Of a stretch of DNA of 64,000 bases, positions 11,601 through 20,658 are shown in pieces. The notes beneath the pieces are model-generated. The model did not search any database, was not told where the DNA came from, and worked only from the letters and a program-made list of their open reading frames with translations. The position numbers were made by a program, and so were the translations under genes. This stretch comes from Tubiluchus corallicola (lineage: Eukaryota; Priapulida; Priapulimorpha; Priapulimorphida; Tubiluchidae), in NCBI GenBank assembly GCA_030141605.1, contig JAQGDQ010000810.1, forward strand, positions 29,212-93,211, read 5' to 3'. Numbering within the stretch: the stretch's first letter is position 1; each line of letters opens with the position of its first letter.

Positions 11601-14600
11601 CAAGCAAACGAAACAAACTCTGACTTGATAAACTCAAGAAAATGTACTGGTGAACTAGACCAGTCTAAGTGTGTAGATAATAGTTCTAGTAAGTTGTCTA
11701 ATAGCGCTAAACCTGTTGTAAATAACCAATCGAATGGCTTCGCTCAACAGCTATTAATTAACGTAAACGAAGAAGACAGTTTTCCTAGTCTACCGTGTAA
11801 ACCCGCAATCGTCACAAACGTGCCTGTAGAACAGAAACAGCCCCCCGCGCGTAGCTACGCGGCAGTGTGTCAAAAGACGAACCCCCGATGGTTCGACTTC
11901 TCGATAGATCCGGGTCAGTACGACGTCGGCCGTATTCCTCCGTGCTGCTTTGACGGCAACGATAACGGCTTAGTGAAAGCTAAAGACGCCGCCGAGTTTG
12001 CTCAAGTTTATAATGTGGTGCGCAATAACGGTAATATAGTTAGCTCAGTGAACGTAATGAATGAATGTGTGCCATTGACTAACAACGTCGCTTGCACCAA
12101 GGATACTGTTTTGTTCACGTCTAGTAGCGGTGCGGGAAGCGACTCCGTACTCGTGGAACCTGCCGGACGTGCCGACCAGAAACGACCGAAAGCAACTGAC
12201 CCGCAGCGGTGTCGCGGCAGGGTGATCTTTGACATTGGTGGCAAGAAGAAGTCATCGGTTAGAAACGTCGCCGACGACCATGGCTTATCTTTCGGCTTTG
12301 AACCGGTCTTCACTGGAACAGAATGCAGTGGTCAGGTTAGTAATAACATCTGATTTCTTAAATTTTTCCCGACAGAACCTAATTGAGTAAAGTCCACGTA
12401 AAACAAGTGAAGTTACTAAAAGGATACAGCAGACGGCTTTGCTTTACCGAAGTCACGTGACTATTGTATTTAAGATGCATTGTCACATGACTATTGTAGT
12501 TAAGATGCAAAGTACTTAACGTTTGACCTACAGCATCTGCACGTGCGCACAACCTTTACCGCCCCAAATTCCCGTCTTTCAAATGCTGGCAAACTCAAAC
12601 ATTTTGTTGTCAATGTGCAAGTGTTTGACAGTGAAAACAATTCTCAAGAGTTTTTATGCTTGTATTGTTTACAAATTTCAGTCAGTTTTCTATATTTTCT
12701 ACAACAGCCTGCTAACAATTGAATGCAGTTACACTAATAAGTCTTCACGATTTCGTTGTGCGCACGCGCAGTTGCTGTAGGTCAAAGGTTAAGTGCTATG
12801 CATATTAACTACAACAGTCACGTGACAATGCATCTTAAATACAATAGTCACGTGACTTGTTGGTAAAGCAAAGCTGTCTGCTGTATCCTTTTAGAAACTT
12901 CACTTGTTTTACGTGGATTTTACTTAATTGTGCATTAGACTGTGATTTTCTAGCAGGATCTTGCTTGGGAACAAGAAAAAATGGACTGCGTAAGATTCTA
13001 GCTAGCTGTTAAAATATGTTAAAACTGCTACTATTACAGTAGCTTTGGCTGTGAGGTATTGTCAAGTGTACTCAAATGGTTTCACGATCATCATCAATCG
13101 CTTCAAAAAGGCTTTCTGAATGCACGCACTAATTACCATCAGTTCATACATAGAACGTTTTCACGGAATGTAACAGCTGCTGATATGTTTACTCTGTTTT
13201 TCTTTACCGGAAAGTTTATAAATAAGTTGATATTTGAACAGCTACAAAACTTGGAATATTTCAAAAAATTCTTTTGGCTATTTTCTCGGAAAAGAGTTAT
13301 TCAACTTTTACACATGTAGACGACTTTTCAGGGAGAACTGCAGTAGTCTGTGTTGGGTATCAGAAGGGCTAAAAGTTATTCTGATAAAATTTGTCACAAA
13401 GTTTTCATAATTATATAATACTAATTTGCTCTCCAAATCAAAAAATTGAAAAACAAAATTTTTGCACATCAGAGACAAATTTCATTTACGTTCAGTGTAT
13501 GTGTGCTTTTATCGTAGGAAGCTGATGAAACTGCTTAAATGTTCATGGTCAGGAAGAAGTTACGTCCTAGGAACATACATGATAAAAATTTATGTACAGT
13601 CAACTTTGGATATAAATCTCGGGACCGGAAAAAACCGTCCCTTATAGCCGAAGTTGAGTCAGAGCGAGGGTGTATCTAGACCTGTACTTTTACTCATATT
13701 TTTATGGATTATTGCTACACATTCAGTGCAAACGGTATGTAGGAAGCTCCTTCAATGATGCAAGATGTATGTGAGTGCGGAAACCGAGCTGTTCGAAGGC
13801 CGAGTTTGCGAAAAATTGAGGTTAAAAATCGATAATTTTGCTTTGATGATAGGGTCCTTTATATGTGAAGTAATTTACCTGGGTTTCTATTACATGAGAC
13901 TGTTACATAATACTGCAAGTCTCTATTACTGCAAGTCACTAATAGTGTAGAACATTTAAGGGTAAAATTCAATAATTCTTTGATTATTTTTGCATAAAAC
14001 TATAGAGCAATTTTTACTGAGAATTTCTGAAAGTGTTAATTTCACTTGTCTGATGAGTTTAATTTACAAACAGGTCACTAGTCAAGCAATTACCATCAGT
14101 TCTGCAGCCGTATCTTGCGTCACCTCACACACGTCGTCGGCGGTCAGCTTTCCGGCTACTTTCTCTGCAGACATATCAACTCAGGGACTTGTGTTTATGG
14201 ACATCGGTCAGAACGTGCCGGATTTCATTCAGTCTGGCGTGAAAGTTGACGGAGTGTCGCAGGCGCAGCCTACCACGGAGTCTCCGGCATTACCTCCTGC
14301 GCGTGCGGTTGCGCTGCCGACCTATCGAGAACCGGCGTCCGAGCCCAAAGCAATAACCTTCCATGTCCAGCAGCTGGTCAACTACATTGGACAAAGTAAG
14401 TTGGGCGAAGGTTTTTAACTGTCTTCCGTTCTGCTTAGCGCACAGACCTTTGGTATTAATATGGATAATATTTGTAGGAAAATATTGATTTTAAAAGTAA
14501 CATTATTTTAGGCTTTACTTGGGTTTCCTTAGCACTTCTAGTTAGCAAAGCCCTACGTGTTTTGAGCTTTTATGGCGCATTTAGCCTAGCGAAAAGATTT

Positions 14601-17600
14601 CTGTCTGACAGTACACTCGCATGTGTGAGCTGATTTGGGAGTTACTGTGAGCAAGTTGATTTCCCGTGAGTTACTGTCTCGTGTGAACACCTCGACCAGT
14701 TACTCTCTACACTTCTCGCAGTGAATAGAGAAGCTCGCGTTTACTGTGAGAGAGTAACTCACGGGGAGTTTTGACTATAGTCTGAACGTGCTTGCTAGTT
14801 ACTTGATGAGTTTATCTGACGAGAAAGTTTGCTAGTCTGAACGTCTTGCTAGTTACTTGATGAGTTTATTTGGCAAGAATGCTTGCTAGTCTGAACGTGT
14901 TTGCTAGTTACTTGACGAGTTTATTTGGCAAGAATTGCTTGCTAGTCTGAACGTGTTTGCTAGTTACTTGACGAGTTTATTTGGCAAGAATTGCTTGCTA
15001 GTCTGAACGTGCTTGCTACTTTCTTGACAAGTTTATTTGGCAAGAATGCTTGCTAGTCTGAACGTGTTTGCTAGTTACTTGACGAGTTTATTTGGCAAGA
15101 ATTGCTTGCTAGTCTGAACGTGTTTGCTAGTTACTTGACGAGTTTATTTGGCAAGAATTGCTTGCTAGTCTGAACGTGCTTGCTACTTTCTTGACAAGTT
15201 TATTTGGCAAGAATGCTTGCTAGTCTGAACGTGTTTGCTAGTTACTTGACGAGTTTATTTGGCAAGAATTGCTTGCTAGTCTGAACGTGTTTGCTAGTTA
15301 CTTGACGAGTTTATTTGGCAAGAATTGCTTGCTAGTCTGAACGTGCTTGCTACTTTCTTGACAAGTTTATTTGGCAAGAATGCTTGCTAGTCTGAACGTG
15401 TTTGCTAGTTACTTGACGAGTTTATTTGGCAAGAATTGCTTGCTAGTCTGAACGTGTTTGCTAGTTACTTGACGAGTTTATTTGGCAAGAATTGCTTGCT
15501 AGTCTGAACGTGCTTGCTACTTTCTTGACAAGTTTATTTGGCAAGAATGCTTGCTAGTCTGAACGTGTTTGCTAGTTACTTGACGAGTTTATTTGGCAAG
15601 AATTGCTTGCTAGTCTGAACGTGTTTGCTAGTTACTTGACGAGTTTATTTGGCAAGAATTGCTTGCTAGTCTGAACGTGCTTGCTACTTTCTTGACAAGT
15701 TTATTTGGCAAGAATGCTTGCTAGTCTGAACGTGTTTGCTAGTTACTTGACGAGTTTATTTGGCAAGAATTGCTTGCTAGTCTGAACGTGTTTGCTAGTT
15801 ACTTGACGAGTTTATTTGGCAAGAATTGCTTGCTAGTCTGAACGTGCTTGCTACTTTCTTGACAAGTTTATTTGGCAAGAATGCTTGCTAGTCTGAACGT
15901 GTTTGCTAGTTACTTGACGAGTTTATTTGGCAAGAATTGCTTGCTAGTCTGAACGTGTTTGCTAGTTACTTGACGAGTTTATTTGGCAAGAATGCTTGCT
16001 AGTCTGAACGTGCTTGCTAGTTACTTGACGCGTTTATTTGGCAAGAATTGCTTGCTAGTCTGAACGTGTTTGCTAGTTACTTGACGAGTTTATTTGGCAA
16101 GAATGCTTGCTAGTCTGAACGTGTTTGCTAGTTACTTGACGAGTTTATTTGGCAAGAATGCTTGCTAGTCTGAACGTGCTTGCTACTTTCTTGACAAGTT
16201 TATTTGGCAAGAAAGCTTGCTAGTCTGAACGTGCTTGCTAGTTACTTGACGAGTTTATTTGGCGAGAAAGCTTGCTAGTCTGAACGTGTTTGCTAGTTAC
16301 TTGACGAATTTATTTGGCAAGAATTGCTTGCTAGTCTGAACGTGTTTGCTAGTTACTTGACGAGTTTATTTGGCAAGAATGCTTGCTAGTCTGAACGTGT
16401 TTGCTAGTTACTTGACGAGTTTATTTGGCAAGAATGCTTGCTAGTCTGAACGTGCTTGCTACTTTCTTGACAAGTTTATTTGGCAAGAAAGCTTGCTAGT
16501 CTGAACGTGCTTGCTAGTTACTTGACGAGTTTATTTGGCGAGAAAGCTTGCTAGTCTGAACGTGTTTGCTAGTTACTTGACGAATTTATTTGGCAAGAAT
16601 TGCTTGCTAGTCTGAACGTGTTTGCTAGTTACTTGACGAGTTTATTTGGCAAGAGTTGCTTGCTAGTCTGAATGTGCCGTTACTTTGTGGTAGCCATTAA
16701 CTATTCAGTTCAGGAGAGGGATGAATAGAATGGTTTACCCATGGTGACTCAAAACAAGACGCTTGTCTGCAATTCGGTGATTACAAATGAATCGCTTGAA
16801 ACAAAAATTTCACTCATTTTGTACTTGAGACTAAAGTTCCTCTTTTCTAGCTCTTGTAAATGCTTTATTATTTCTGTTTCAGGCTGGTTAGACATCGAGT
16901 CTGAGATGAAAAGAGGTAAGGAGTTTCATTTTCATCATCAGCAGTCAATGAAAAGTATTCAGTTCGTTTATAATTGTGTATTTACGAAACTTACTGTGAC
17001 TTAAACATGACAGTTTCTGCTTTCTCTGTTTCTTTCTTCCAAAATGTTCTCTCGGCTAATTATGTATGCTAATTAGATGCTAATTAGTATCGGAGTGAGA
17101 GTGGGGGTAGATGGGGCTCCTTAGCCTTGGCCGGCAATCCATCTAGGTGAAGGAAAACACTGATCACAAACCTCCACTGCCTTGTGGCTATACCCTCCGT
17201 GGGGAAGGCTCCGGGAGTAAACCCCAAGGAAAAATCTGGAGCTGGAGTCCCTATAGGCGCGTCATGTTGCATAGCACCATGATTCCGACAACTCCTGAAG
17301 TAGCAGATGTACTGGCTCCGCCTTTCCCATGGATCATACTTCTGGCGTGGAGAGACTGAGGCTGGTGACCTGGTGCAATCCCTCCCTCCCTTTAAACCAA
17401 GTCATGATGACAGGTCACCACCTGGCCTGGAGAGAGTGAGGCTGGCGACTTGGTGCAATCCCTCCCTCAGTTTAAACCAAGTCACGCACAAGTCATGATG
17501 ACAGGTCACCACCTGGTGTGGAGAGAGTGAGGCTGGCGACCTGGTGCAATCCCTCCCTCGCTCACTTTAAACCAAGTCACGCACAAGTCATGATGACAGG

Positions 17601-20600
17601 TCACCACCTGGCGTGGAGAGAGTGAGGCTGGCGACCTGGTGCAATCCCTCCCTCACTTTAAACCAAGTTACGCACAAGTCATGATGACAGGTCACCACCT
17701 GGCGTGGAGAGAGTGAGGCTGGCAACCTGGTGCAATCCCTCCCTCACTTTAAACCAAGTCACGCACAAGTCATGATGACAGGTCACCACCTGGTGTGGAG
17801 AGAGTGAGGCTGGCGACCTGGTGCAATCCCTCCCTCACTTTAAACCAAGTCATGCACAAGTCATGATGACAGGTCACCACCTGGCGTGGAGAGAGTGAGG
17901 CTGGCGACCTGCTGCAATCCCTCTCTCACTTTAAACCAAGTCACGCACAAGTCATGATGACAGGTCACCACCTGGCGTGGAGAGAGTGAGGCTGGTGACC
18001 TGGTGCAATCCCTCCTTCACTTTAAACCAAAGTCACGCACAAGTCATGATGACAGGTCACCACCTGGCGTGGAGAGAGTGAGGCTGGTGACCTGGTGCAA
18101 TCCCTCTCTCACTTTAAACCAAGTCATGCACAAGTCATGATGACAGGTCACCACCTAGCATGGAGAGAGTGAGGCTGGTGACCTGGTGCAATCCCTCTCT
18201 CACTTTAAACCAAGTCACGCACAAGTCATGATGACAGGTCACCACCTAGCATGGAGAGAGTGAGACTGGCGACCTGGTGCAATCCCTCCCTCACTTTAAA
18301 CCAAGTCATGCACAAGTCATGATGACAGGTCACCACCTAGCGTGGAGAGAGTGAGGCTGGTGACCTGGTGCAATCCCTCCCTCACTTTAAACCAAGTCAC
18401 GCACAAGTCATGATGACAGGTCACCACCTGGCCTGGAGAGAGTGAGGCTGGTGACCTAGTGCAATCCCTCCCTCACTTTAAACCAAGTCACGCACAAGTT
18501 ATGATGACAGGTCACCACCTGGCGAGGAGAGAGTGAGGCTGGCAACCTGGTGCAATCCCTCCCTCCCTCACTTTAAACCAAGTCACGCACAAGTTATGAT
18601 GACAGGTCACCACCTGGCGTGGAGAGAGTGAGGCTAGCGACCTGGTGCAATCCCTCCCTCACTTTAAACCAAGTCACGCACAAGTCATGATGACAAGTCA
18701 CCACCTGGCATGGAGAGAATGAGGCTGGCGACCTGGTGCAATCCCTCCCTCCCTCACTTTAAACCAAGTCACGCACAAGTCATGATGACAGGTCACCACC
18801 TGGCGTGGAGAGAATGAGGCTGGCGACCTGGTGCAATCCCTTCCTCACTTTAAACCAAGCCACGCACAAGTTATGATGACAGGTCACCACCTGGCGTGGA
18901 GAGAGTGAGGCTGGCGACCAGGTGCAATCCTTCCCTCTGTTTAAACCAAGTCACACACAAATCATGATGACAGGTCACCACCTGGCGTGGAGAGAGTGAG
19001 GCTGGCGACCTGGTGCAATCCCTCCCTCACTTTAAACCAAGTCACGCACAAGTCATGATGACAGGTCACCACCTGGCGTGGAGAGAGTGAGGCTGGCGAC
19101 CTGGTGCAATCCCTCCCTCACTTTAAACCAAGTCATGATGACAGGTCCATCAATGGAATCACAACCCCCCAAACTGACATTTTATCCCTGTCACTATGGT
19201 CATCTTCGATTCGAAGGACGAACATCATCATCAGTAATGGAGGGAGCAAATATTACGAGATAATCATTGTAATGGCGTTTGATGATCATGAATATGTTAT
19301 TGTTAAGTCAGTGTCTTCATGATTGCAAAGTCATGGTTATATACAATTACTGCTTGCTTTCTTACTATAAAAAATATGTACCAAGTATTTGGGTAACTAA
19401 TTCAACTACTTTTCCTTATTGGCGTATTTTTAACAGTCCTGGAGTAATGCATTGTCTGTATAAATTACTTGTAAATGTATGTGGCAACTGTCAAAAAATT
19501 GATTTAACACGAGATACTCATTAAAAAATGTGGATTTCTCTAACAACTACTGAAAAATGCCCGCTTTTGAAATGTTTGTATATTTTTTTGGACATGTGGT
19601 AAACCATTTCGTAGATCATTTCAAGCTCTGCAAATCCCGCTATTCTTTTGCCTATAATGAAGATTGCTAGCTTTGCGTGGTTGTCTAAAGTATATGTAAA
19701 ACATCAAATTTGCGAAAACTAGTGCATACTTAAACAAAATTCGCTGTACCCAGCTTTGAAGTTTCTCTCACCTTTTTACCTTGTCTCATTTTTGACCATA
19801 TTCAGGGATGAGAATTTTTTGCGGATACGCGGAATTCCGAGTTTTTGTAAGACCAGTGGTGCCATTTTTGTAAATTGCGTAAATTCGTTGAGGAAATTTT
19901 TACGGACCCAGTACATTATTTCACAAACTGACCGCTAGTTGGCAGGTCGTCACTTTGTTTACATCACGTACATCAGTGTAACCATGTGTATATCTCTATG
20001 TATAAAAATATAGAATAAATTGTGCGGAGTTATTTGAGTCAATTGCAGACAGTTTTTATATACTTTTGTATAGGAGCGACCAGTACTTAGACGTTTTTGA
20101 GACAATTATGTATCATGTATCCTTGATAGTTGGGTATTTTAAATTATGCATGAAACAAGGTAATTGATATTTTAAGTTCACTTAGAGGCTCTCTATGGTT
20201 ACAAAATTGCTATTTGTTGCTGGCTGCAATTGGAGCTTCGCCTTGGACCCTTTGACGCGGCCCCCAAAACCCGTTTCAGAGTTTTTTCCATTCTCATCCC
20301 TGCATATTGCAAAAAACTGCACTGCACTTTCTGCTTGTATTCTTGCAAAACATAAAAGCTTTTCACCTTACTTATGTGTTCAGTGCTCAGACAAGCTCAA
20401 ACGTGTGTGATCTTGCAGTGATTCTACAACTGCCCTACGTTACCTATAATCATATATGGAGTCTACAGACTTAATTAGACCCACGTCTGCATTTGTTTAC
20501 TTAGAATATCATATGCCATCTGATAGTTTTTAAGTGTTATTTCGATTTCTAAACCTCCTTCATGTTTTGTGATTGTACTTCAAAATTTCTTATACCAATT

Positions 20601-20658
20601 CATCAATTTTCTTCCAGGTAATCCGCGAATAACCCATCTGGGAAAGTTCCTAAACTGA
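2593..20658 (+). CDS. Large disordered protein, possibly NUFIP2-like (3' part of gene, 8 exons)
   Basis: Joining 2593-2655, 3676-5040, 6196-6352, 7533-7696, 10152-12335, 14074-14395, 16883-16915 and 20618-20658 gives exactly 1,443 codons including the stop, with every phase matching. The 5' end lies left of the window. The product is rich in Ser, Thr, Asn, Lys and Asp and looks largely disordered. Visible elements are an acidic/helical start, a lysine-rich tract after IDELIEFIDG (about residue 600), SYADAI (about 794), FPSLP (about 1127), RSYAAVCQ (about 1149), GLSFGFEP (about 1294) and a short helical C-terminus with Trp (QSWLDIESEMKRG). From memory, vertebrate NUFIP2, an FMRP- and stress-granule-associated RNA-binding factor, has a comparable order of an SYA motif, GLSFxxEP and a Trp-containing tail ending near PxRI. 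I infer a possible relative. The IDELIEFIDG-plus-lysine segment also recalls FAM193-type proteins. The exon structure is firm; the family is not. Confidence 0.75.
2936..3404. repeat. TTAA-type MITE family A, copy 2 (old, diverged)
   Basis: Bounded by TTAA at 2932-2935 and 3405-3408, with termini AGGGGAAGTG and CTTTTGATCT. The body is collinear with the 36158 copy, including ACTTTCCG, a GTGCACCAC segment and the CATACAGCGTTACTGC region. It lies in the intron between exons 1 and 2. Confidence 0.7.
3676..5040 (+). CDS. Coding exon 2 of the long + strand gene
   Basis: Acceptor TATTTTGCAG, first codon CTG, phase 0. The donor CCG/GTAATT at 5041 keeps phase 0 and joins to GTGTCAAGTGAC at 6196; the ORF runs 11 codons past the donor into the intron before a stop. 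It encodes 455 residues. These begin with a charged helical stretch (LASEQRGARREKAKYFAQNF) that contains LHEFLALCMDKDPSV, then a long acidic, Ser-rich disordered region. GC-rich codon use at 4700-4940 contrasts with the AT-rich introns. Confidence 0.85.
5471..5990. repeat. TTAA-type MITE family B, copy 1 (degenerate)
   Basis: It starts AGGAAAGGCCAAAC after TTAG (a mutated TTAA) and shares GATTTAGTAGTAAAAGC, GCGCCTCGTGTAATTAGTAA and TTTCAAGTGAATGG with copies at 41477, 55836, 58246, 59809 and 63367. It is intronic. A purine-rich repeat copy follows at 6042-6125. Confidence 0.6.
6042..6125. repeat. Isolated copy of the purine-rich repeat
   Basis: (GA)n followed by a G9 run, then AAATATGGATGGGAAGAGAG and CAAAGGAAAACATACGATGA. 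It is the same core as the cluster at 1531-2395, about 4 kb away and 70 bp upstream of an exon. Confidence 0.85.
6196..6352 (+). CDS. Coding exon 3 of the long + strand gene
   Basis: Acceptor ATATTTGTAG; donor GAAG/GTAAAC at 6353. It enters in phase 0 and leaves in phase 1. It encodes VSSDTVAAEKNPPFCYPPHP and a segment containing LKPVESILDNIAANDKAATK, a predicted helix. The split glycine codon is completed by exon 4. Confidence 0.8.
6573..6923. repeat. Foldback element with a tRNA-like core
   Basis: The left arm (6573-6665) begins GATTTCATTAACTAGATGAT and is mirrored by the right arm (about 6815-6923) ending ATCTAGTTAATGAAATC. Both arms contain GAATGTTCATAA or its complement. Between them, 6714-6790 has a tRNA-like box A (TGGTAGTTCAGC) and box B (GGTTCTAATCC). 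Stems are too degenerate for a working tRNA. Confidence 0.65.
6981..7290. repeat. Tandem duplication, 2 x about 159 bp
   Basis: The segment starting GTGAATGCGTCCTCTCTTAA is present twice, at 6981 and 7140, with about 95% identity; the second copy ends at TTTCTAGCATT. Nothing coding is seen. Confidence 0.9.
7533..7696 (+). CDS. Coding exon 4 of the long + strand gene
   Basis: Acceptor TTTTTTTAATAG; donor AACAAG/GTAAAA at 7697. It enters in phase 1 and leaves in phase 0. It encodes GSRFDINGNPIPYGSETGAR, then PKDFPQRQSLLESGYGNDRF and a Gln/Lys-rich end (QQKKQKKQMKEANK). The compact NGNPIPYGS motif in a disordered protein suggests a conserved linear element. I do not recognise a named domain. 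Confidence 0.85.
7837..8519. repeat. TTAA-type MITE family A, copy 3 (near full length, 683 bp)
   Basis: Flanked by TTAA at 7833-7836 and 8520-8523. The termini AGTGCAAGAAAA and TTTTCTTGTACT form an inverted repeat of about 12 bp. It is in the opposite orientation to the 36158 copy, with which it shares about 600 bp. It is intronic. Confidence 0.8.
8540..9470. other. Intron sequence without recognised features
   Basis: AT-rich intron. A patch at 8645-8720 repeats a CCTGGAAAATCC-like motif several times. No exon with matching phase or recognisable element was found. Confidence 0.4.
9471..9989. mobile_element. hAT-like MITE, copy 1 (519 bp, 6-bp TSD AAACTA)
   Basis: The ends CAGGGATGAGAA and TTCTCATCCCTG... 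are terminal inverted repeats (the right end reads ATTCTCATCCCTG). AAACTA flanks both sides (9465-9470 and 9990-9995). It is closely similar throughout to 19803-20302. No transposase is present. CAGGG termini are typical of hAT; a 6-bp duplication is shorter than the usual 8. Confidence 0.85.
10152..12335 (+). CDS. Coding exon 5 of the long + strand gene (728 codons)
   Basis: Acceptor CATGCCGCAG; donor GTCAG/GTTAGT at 12336; phase 0 at both ends. It begins GYKTAGELHGNRGNMEIDEL and continues IEFIDG, a lysine-rich tract (KDKRRKNKKKE) and a putative basic nuclear-type signal. Then come long Ser/Asn/Thr-rich stretches, SYADAIKAHKD, a five-residue Glu run, SFPSLP, RSYAAVCQKTNPRWFDF and GLSFGFEP. 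The last four motifs are Gly/aromatic islands in a disordered background, as expected of an RNA-granule scaffold. The upstream codons back to 10107 are open but lie in the intron. Confidence 0.9.
12384..12928. repeat. Foldback (long inverted repeat) element with CACGTG motifs
   Basis: The left arm 12384-12550 and right arm 12758-12928 are about 90% complementary, separated by a 207-bp spacer. Each arm carries a tandem pair of GTCACGTGACTATTGTA-type units containing the E-box palindrome CACGTG or a variant. It lies directly after the exon 5 donor. Ends are near AATTGAGTAAAGTCCACG; a target-site duplication was not resolved. Confidence 0.9.
12930..14073. other. Intron sequence, possible mariner-like left end
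   Basis: Mostly AT-rich. TACAGTCAACTTTGGATATA at 13598 resembles a TA-flanked mariner or Tigger-type terminus, but I could not find its partner. No other feature is supported. Confidence 0.3.
14074..14395 (+). CDS. Coding exon 6 of the long + strand gene
   Basis: Acceptor AATTTACAAACAG; donor ACAAA/GTAAGT at 14396. It enters in phase 0 and leaves in phase 1. It encodes a Ser/Thr/Ala-rich start (VTSQAITISSAAVSC), LVFMDIGQNVPDFIQSGVKV, a Pro-rich linker and a predicted helix FHVQQLVNYIGQ that continues into exons 7 and 8. Confidence 0.85.
14600..16690. repeat. 56-bp array with 167-bp higher-order unit, grown from an inverted-repeat element
   Basis: The monomer contains TTGCTAGTCTGAACGTG, TTGCTAGTTACTTGACGAG and TTTATTTGGCAAGAA. 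A variant monomer (GCTACTTTCTTGACAAG) recurs exactly every 167 bp at 15012, 15179, 15346, 15513, 15680 and 15847. The left flank (14690-14790) and right end (GCTAGTCTGAATGTGCCGTT) match the simple element at 29775-30070, so this is that element with its 3' terminal segment amplified about 33-fold. It lies in the intron before the 33-nt microexon. Confidence 0.9.
16883..16915 (+). CDS. 33-nt microexon (exon 7) of the long + strand gene
   Basis: Acceptor TATTTCTGTTTCAG; donor AGAG/GTAAGG. Phase 1 at both ends, so skipping it would keep frame. It encodes the core of QSWLDIESEMKRG. Including it turns the C-terminus into a continuous amphipathic helix with a Trp, followed by NPRITHLGKFLN. Strong splice sites, matching phase and sensible sequence support it. 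It sits between two kilobase-scale arrays. Confidence 0.7.
17080..19260. repeat. 91-bp array (about 19 copies) inside a retroelement-like sequence
   Basis: The monomer includes ATGATGACAGGTCACCACCT, GGAGAGAGTGAGGCTGGCGA and GGTGCAATCCCTCCCTCACT, with a 91-bp period. Upstream (17095-17330) is a GC-richer leader with GGCTATACCCTCCGTGGGGA and GGAGCTGGAGTCCCTATAGG. Downstream is CTTCGATTCGAAGGACGAAC, then CATCATCATC. A GC-rich leader with a trinucleotide tail suggests a non-autonomous non-LTR element whose middle was amplified. No protein is encoded. Confidence 0.8.
19803..20302. mobile_element. hAT-like MITE, copy 2 (500 bp, 6-bp TSD CATATT)
   Basis: The termini CAGGGATGAGAA and TTCTCATCCCTG are flanked by CATATT at 19797-19802 and 20303-20308. 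It has the same orientation and high identity to 9471-9989. The pair lie in two introns of one gene. Confidence 0.9.
20618..20658 (+). CDS. Terminal coding exon (exon 8) of the long + strand gene
   Basis: Acceptor TTTTCTTCCAG. It enters in phase 1 and completes the split Gly codon, then encodes NPRITHLGKFLN and a TGA stop. The sum of all exons is divisible by three, which supports this end. Skipping the microexon would also be in frame. Confidence 0.7.
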
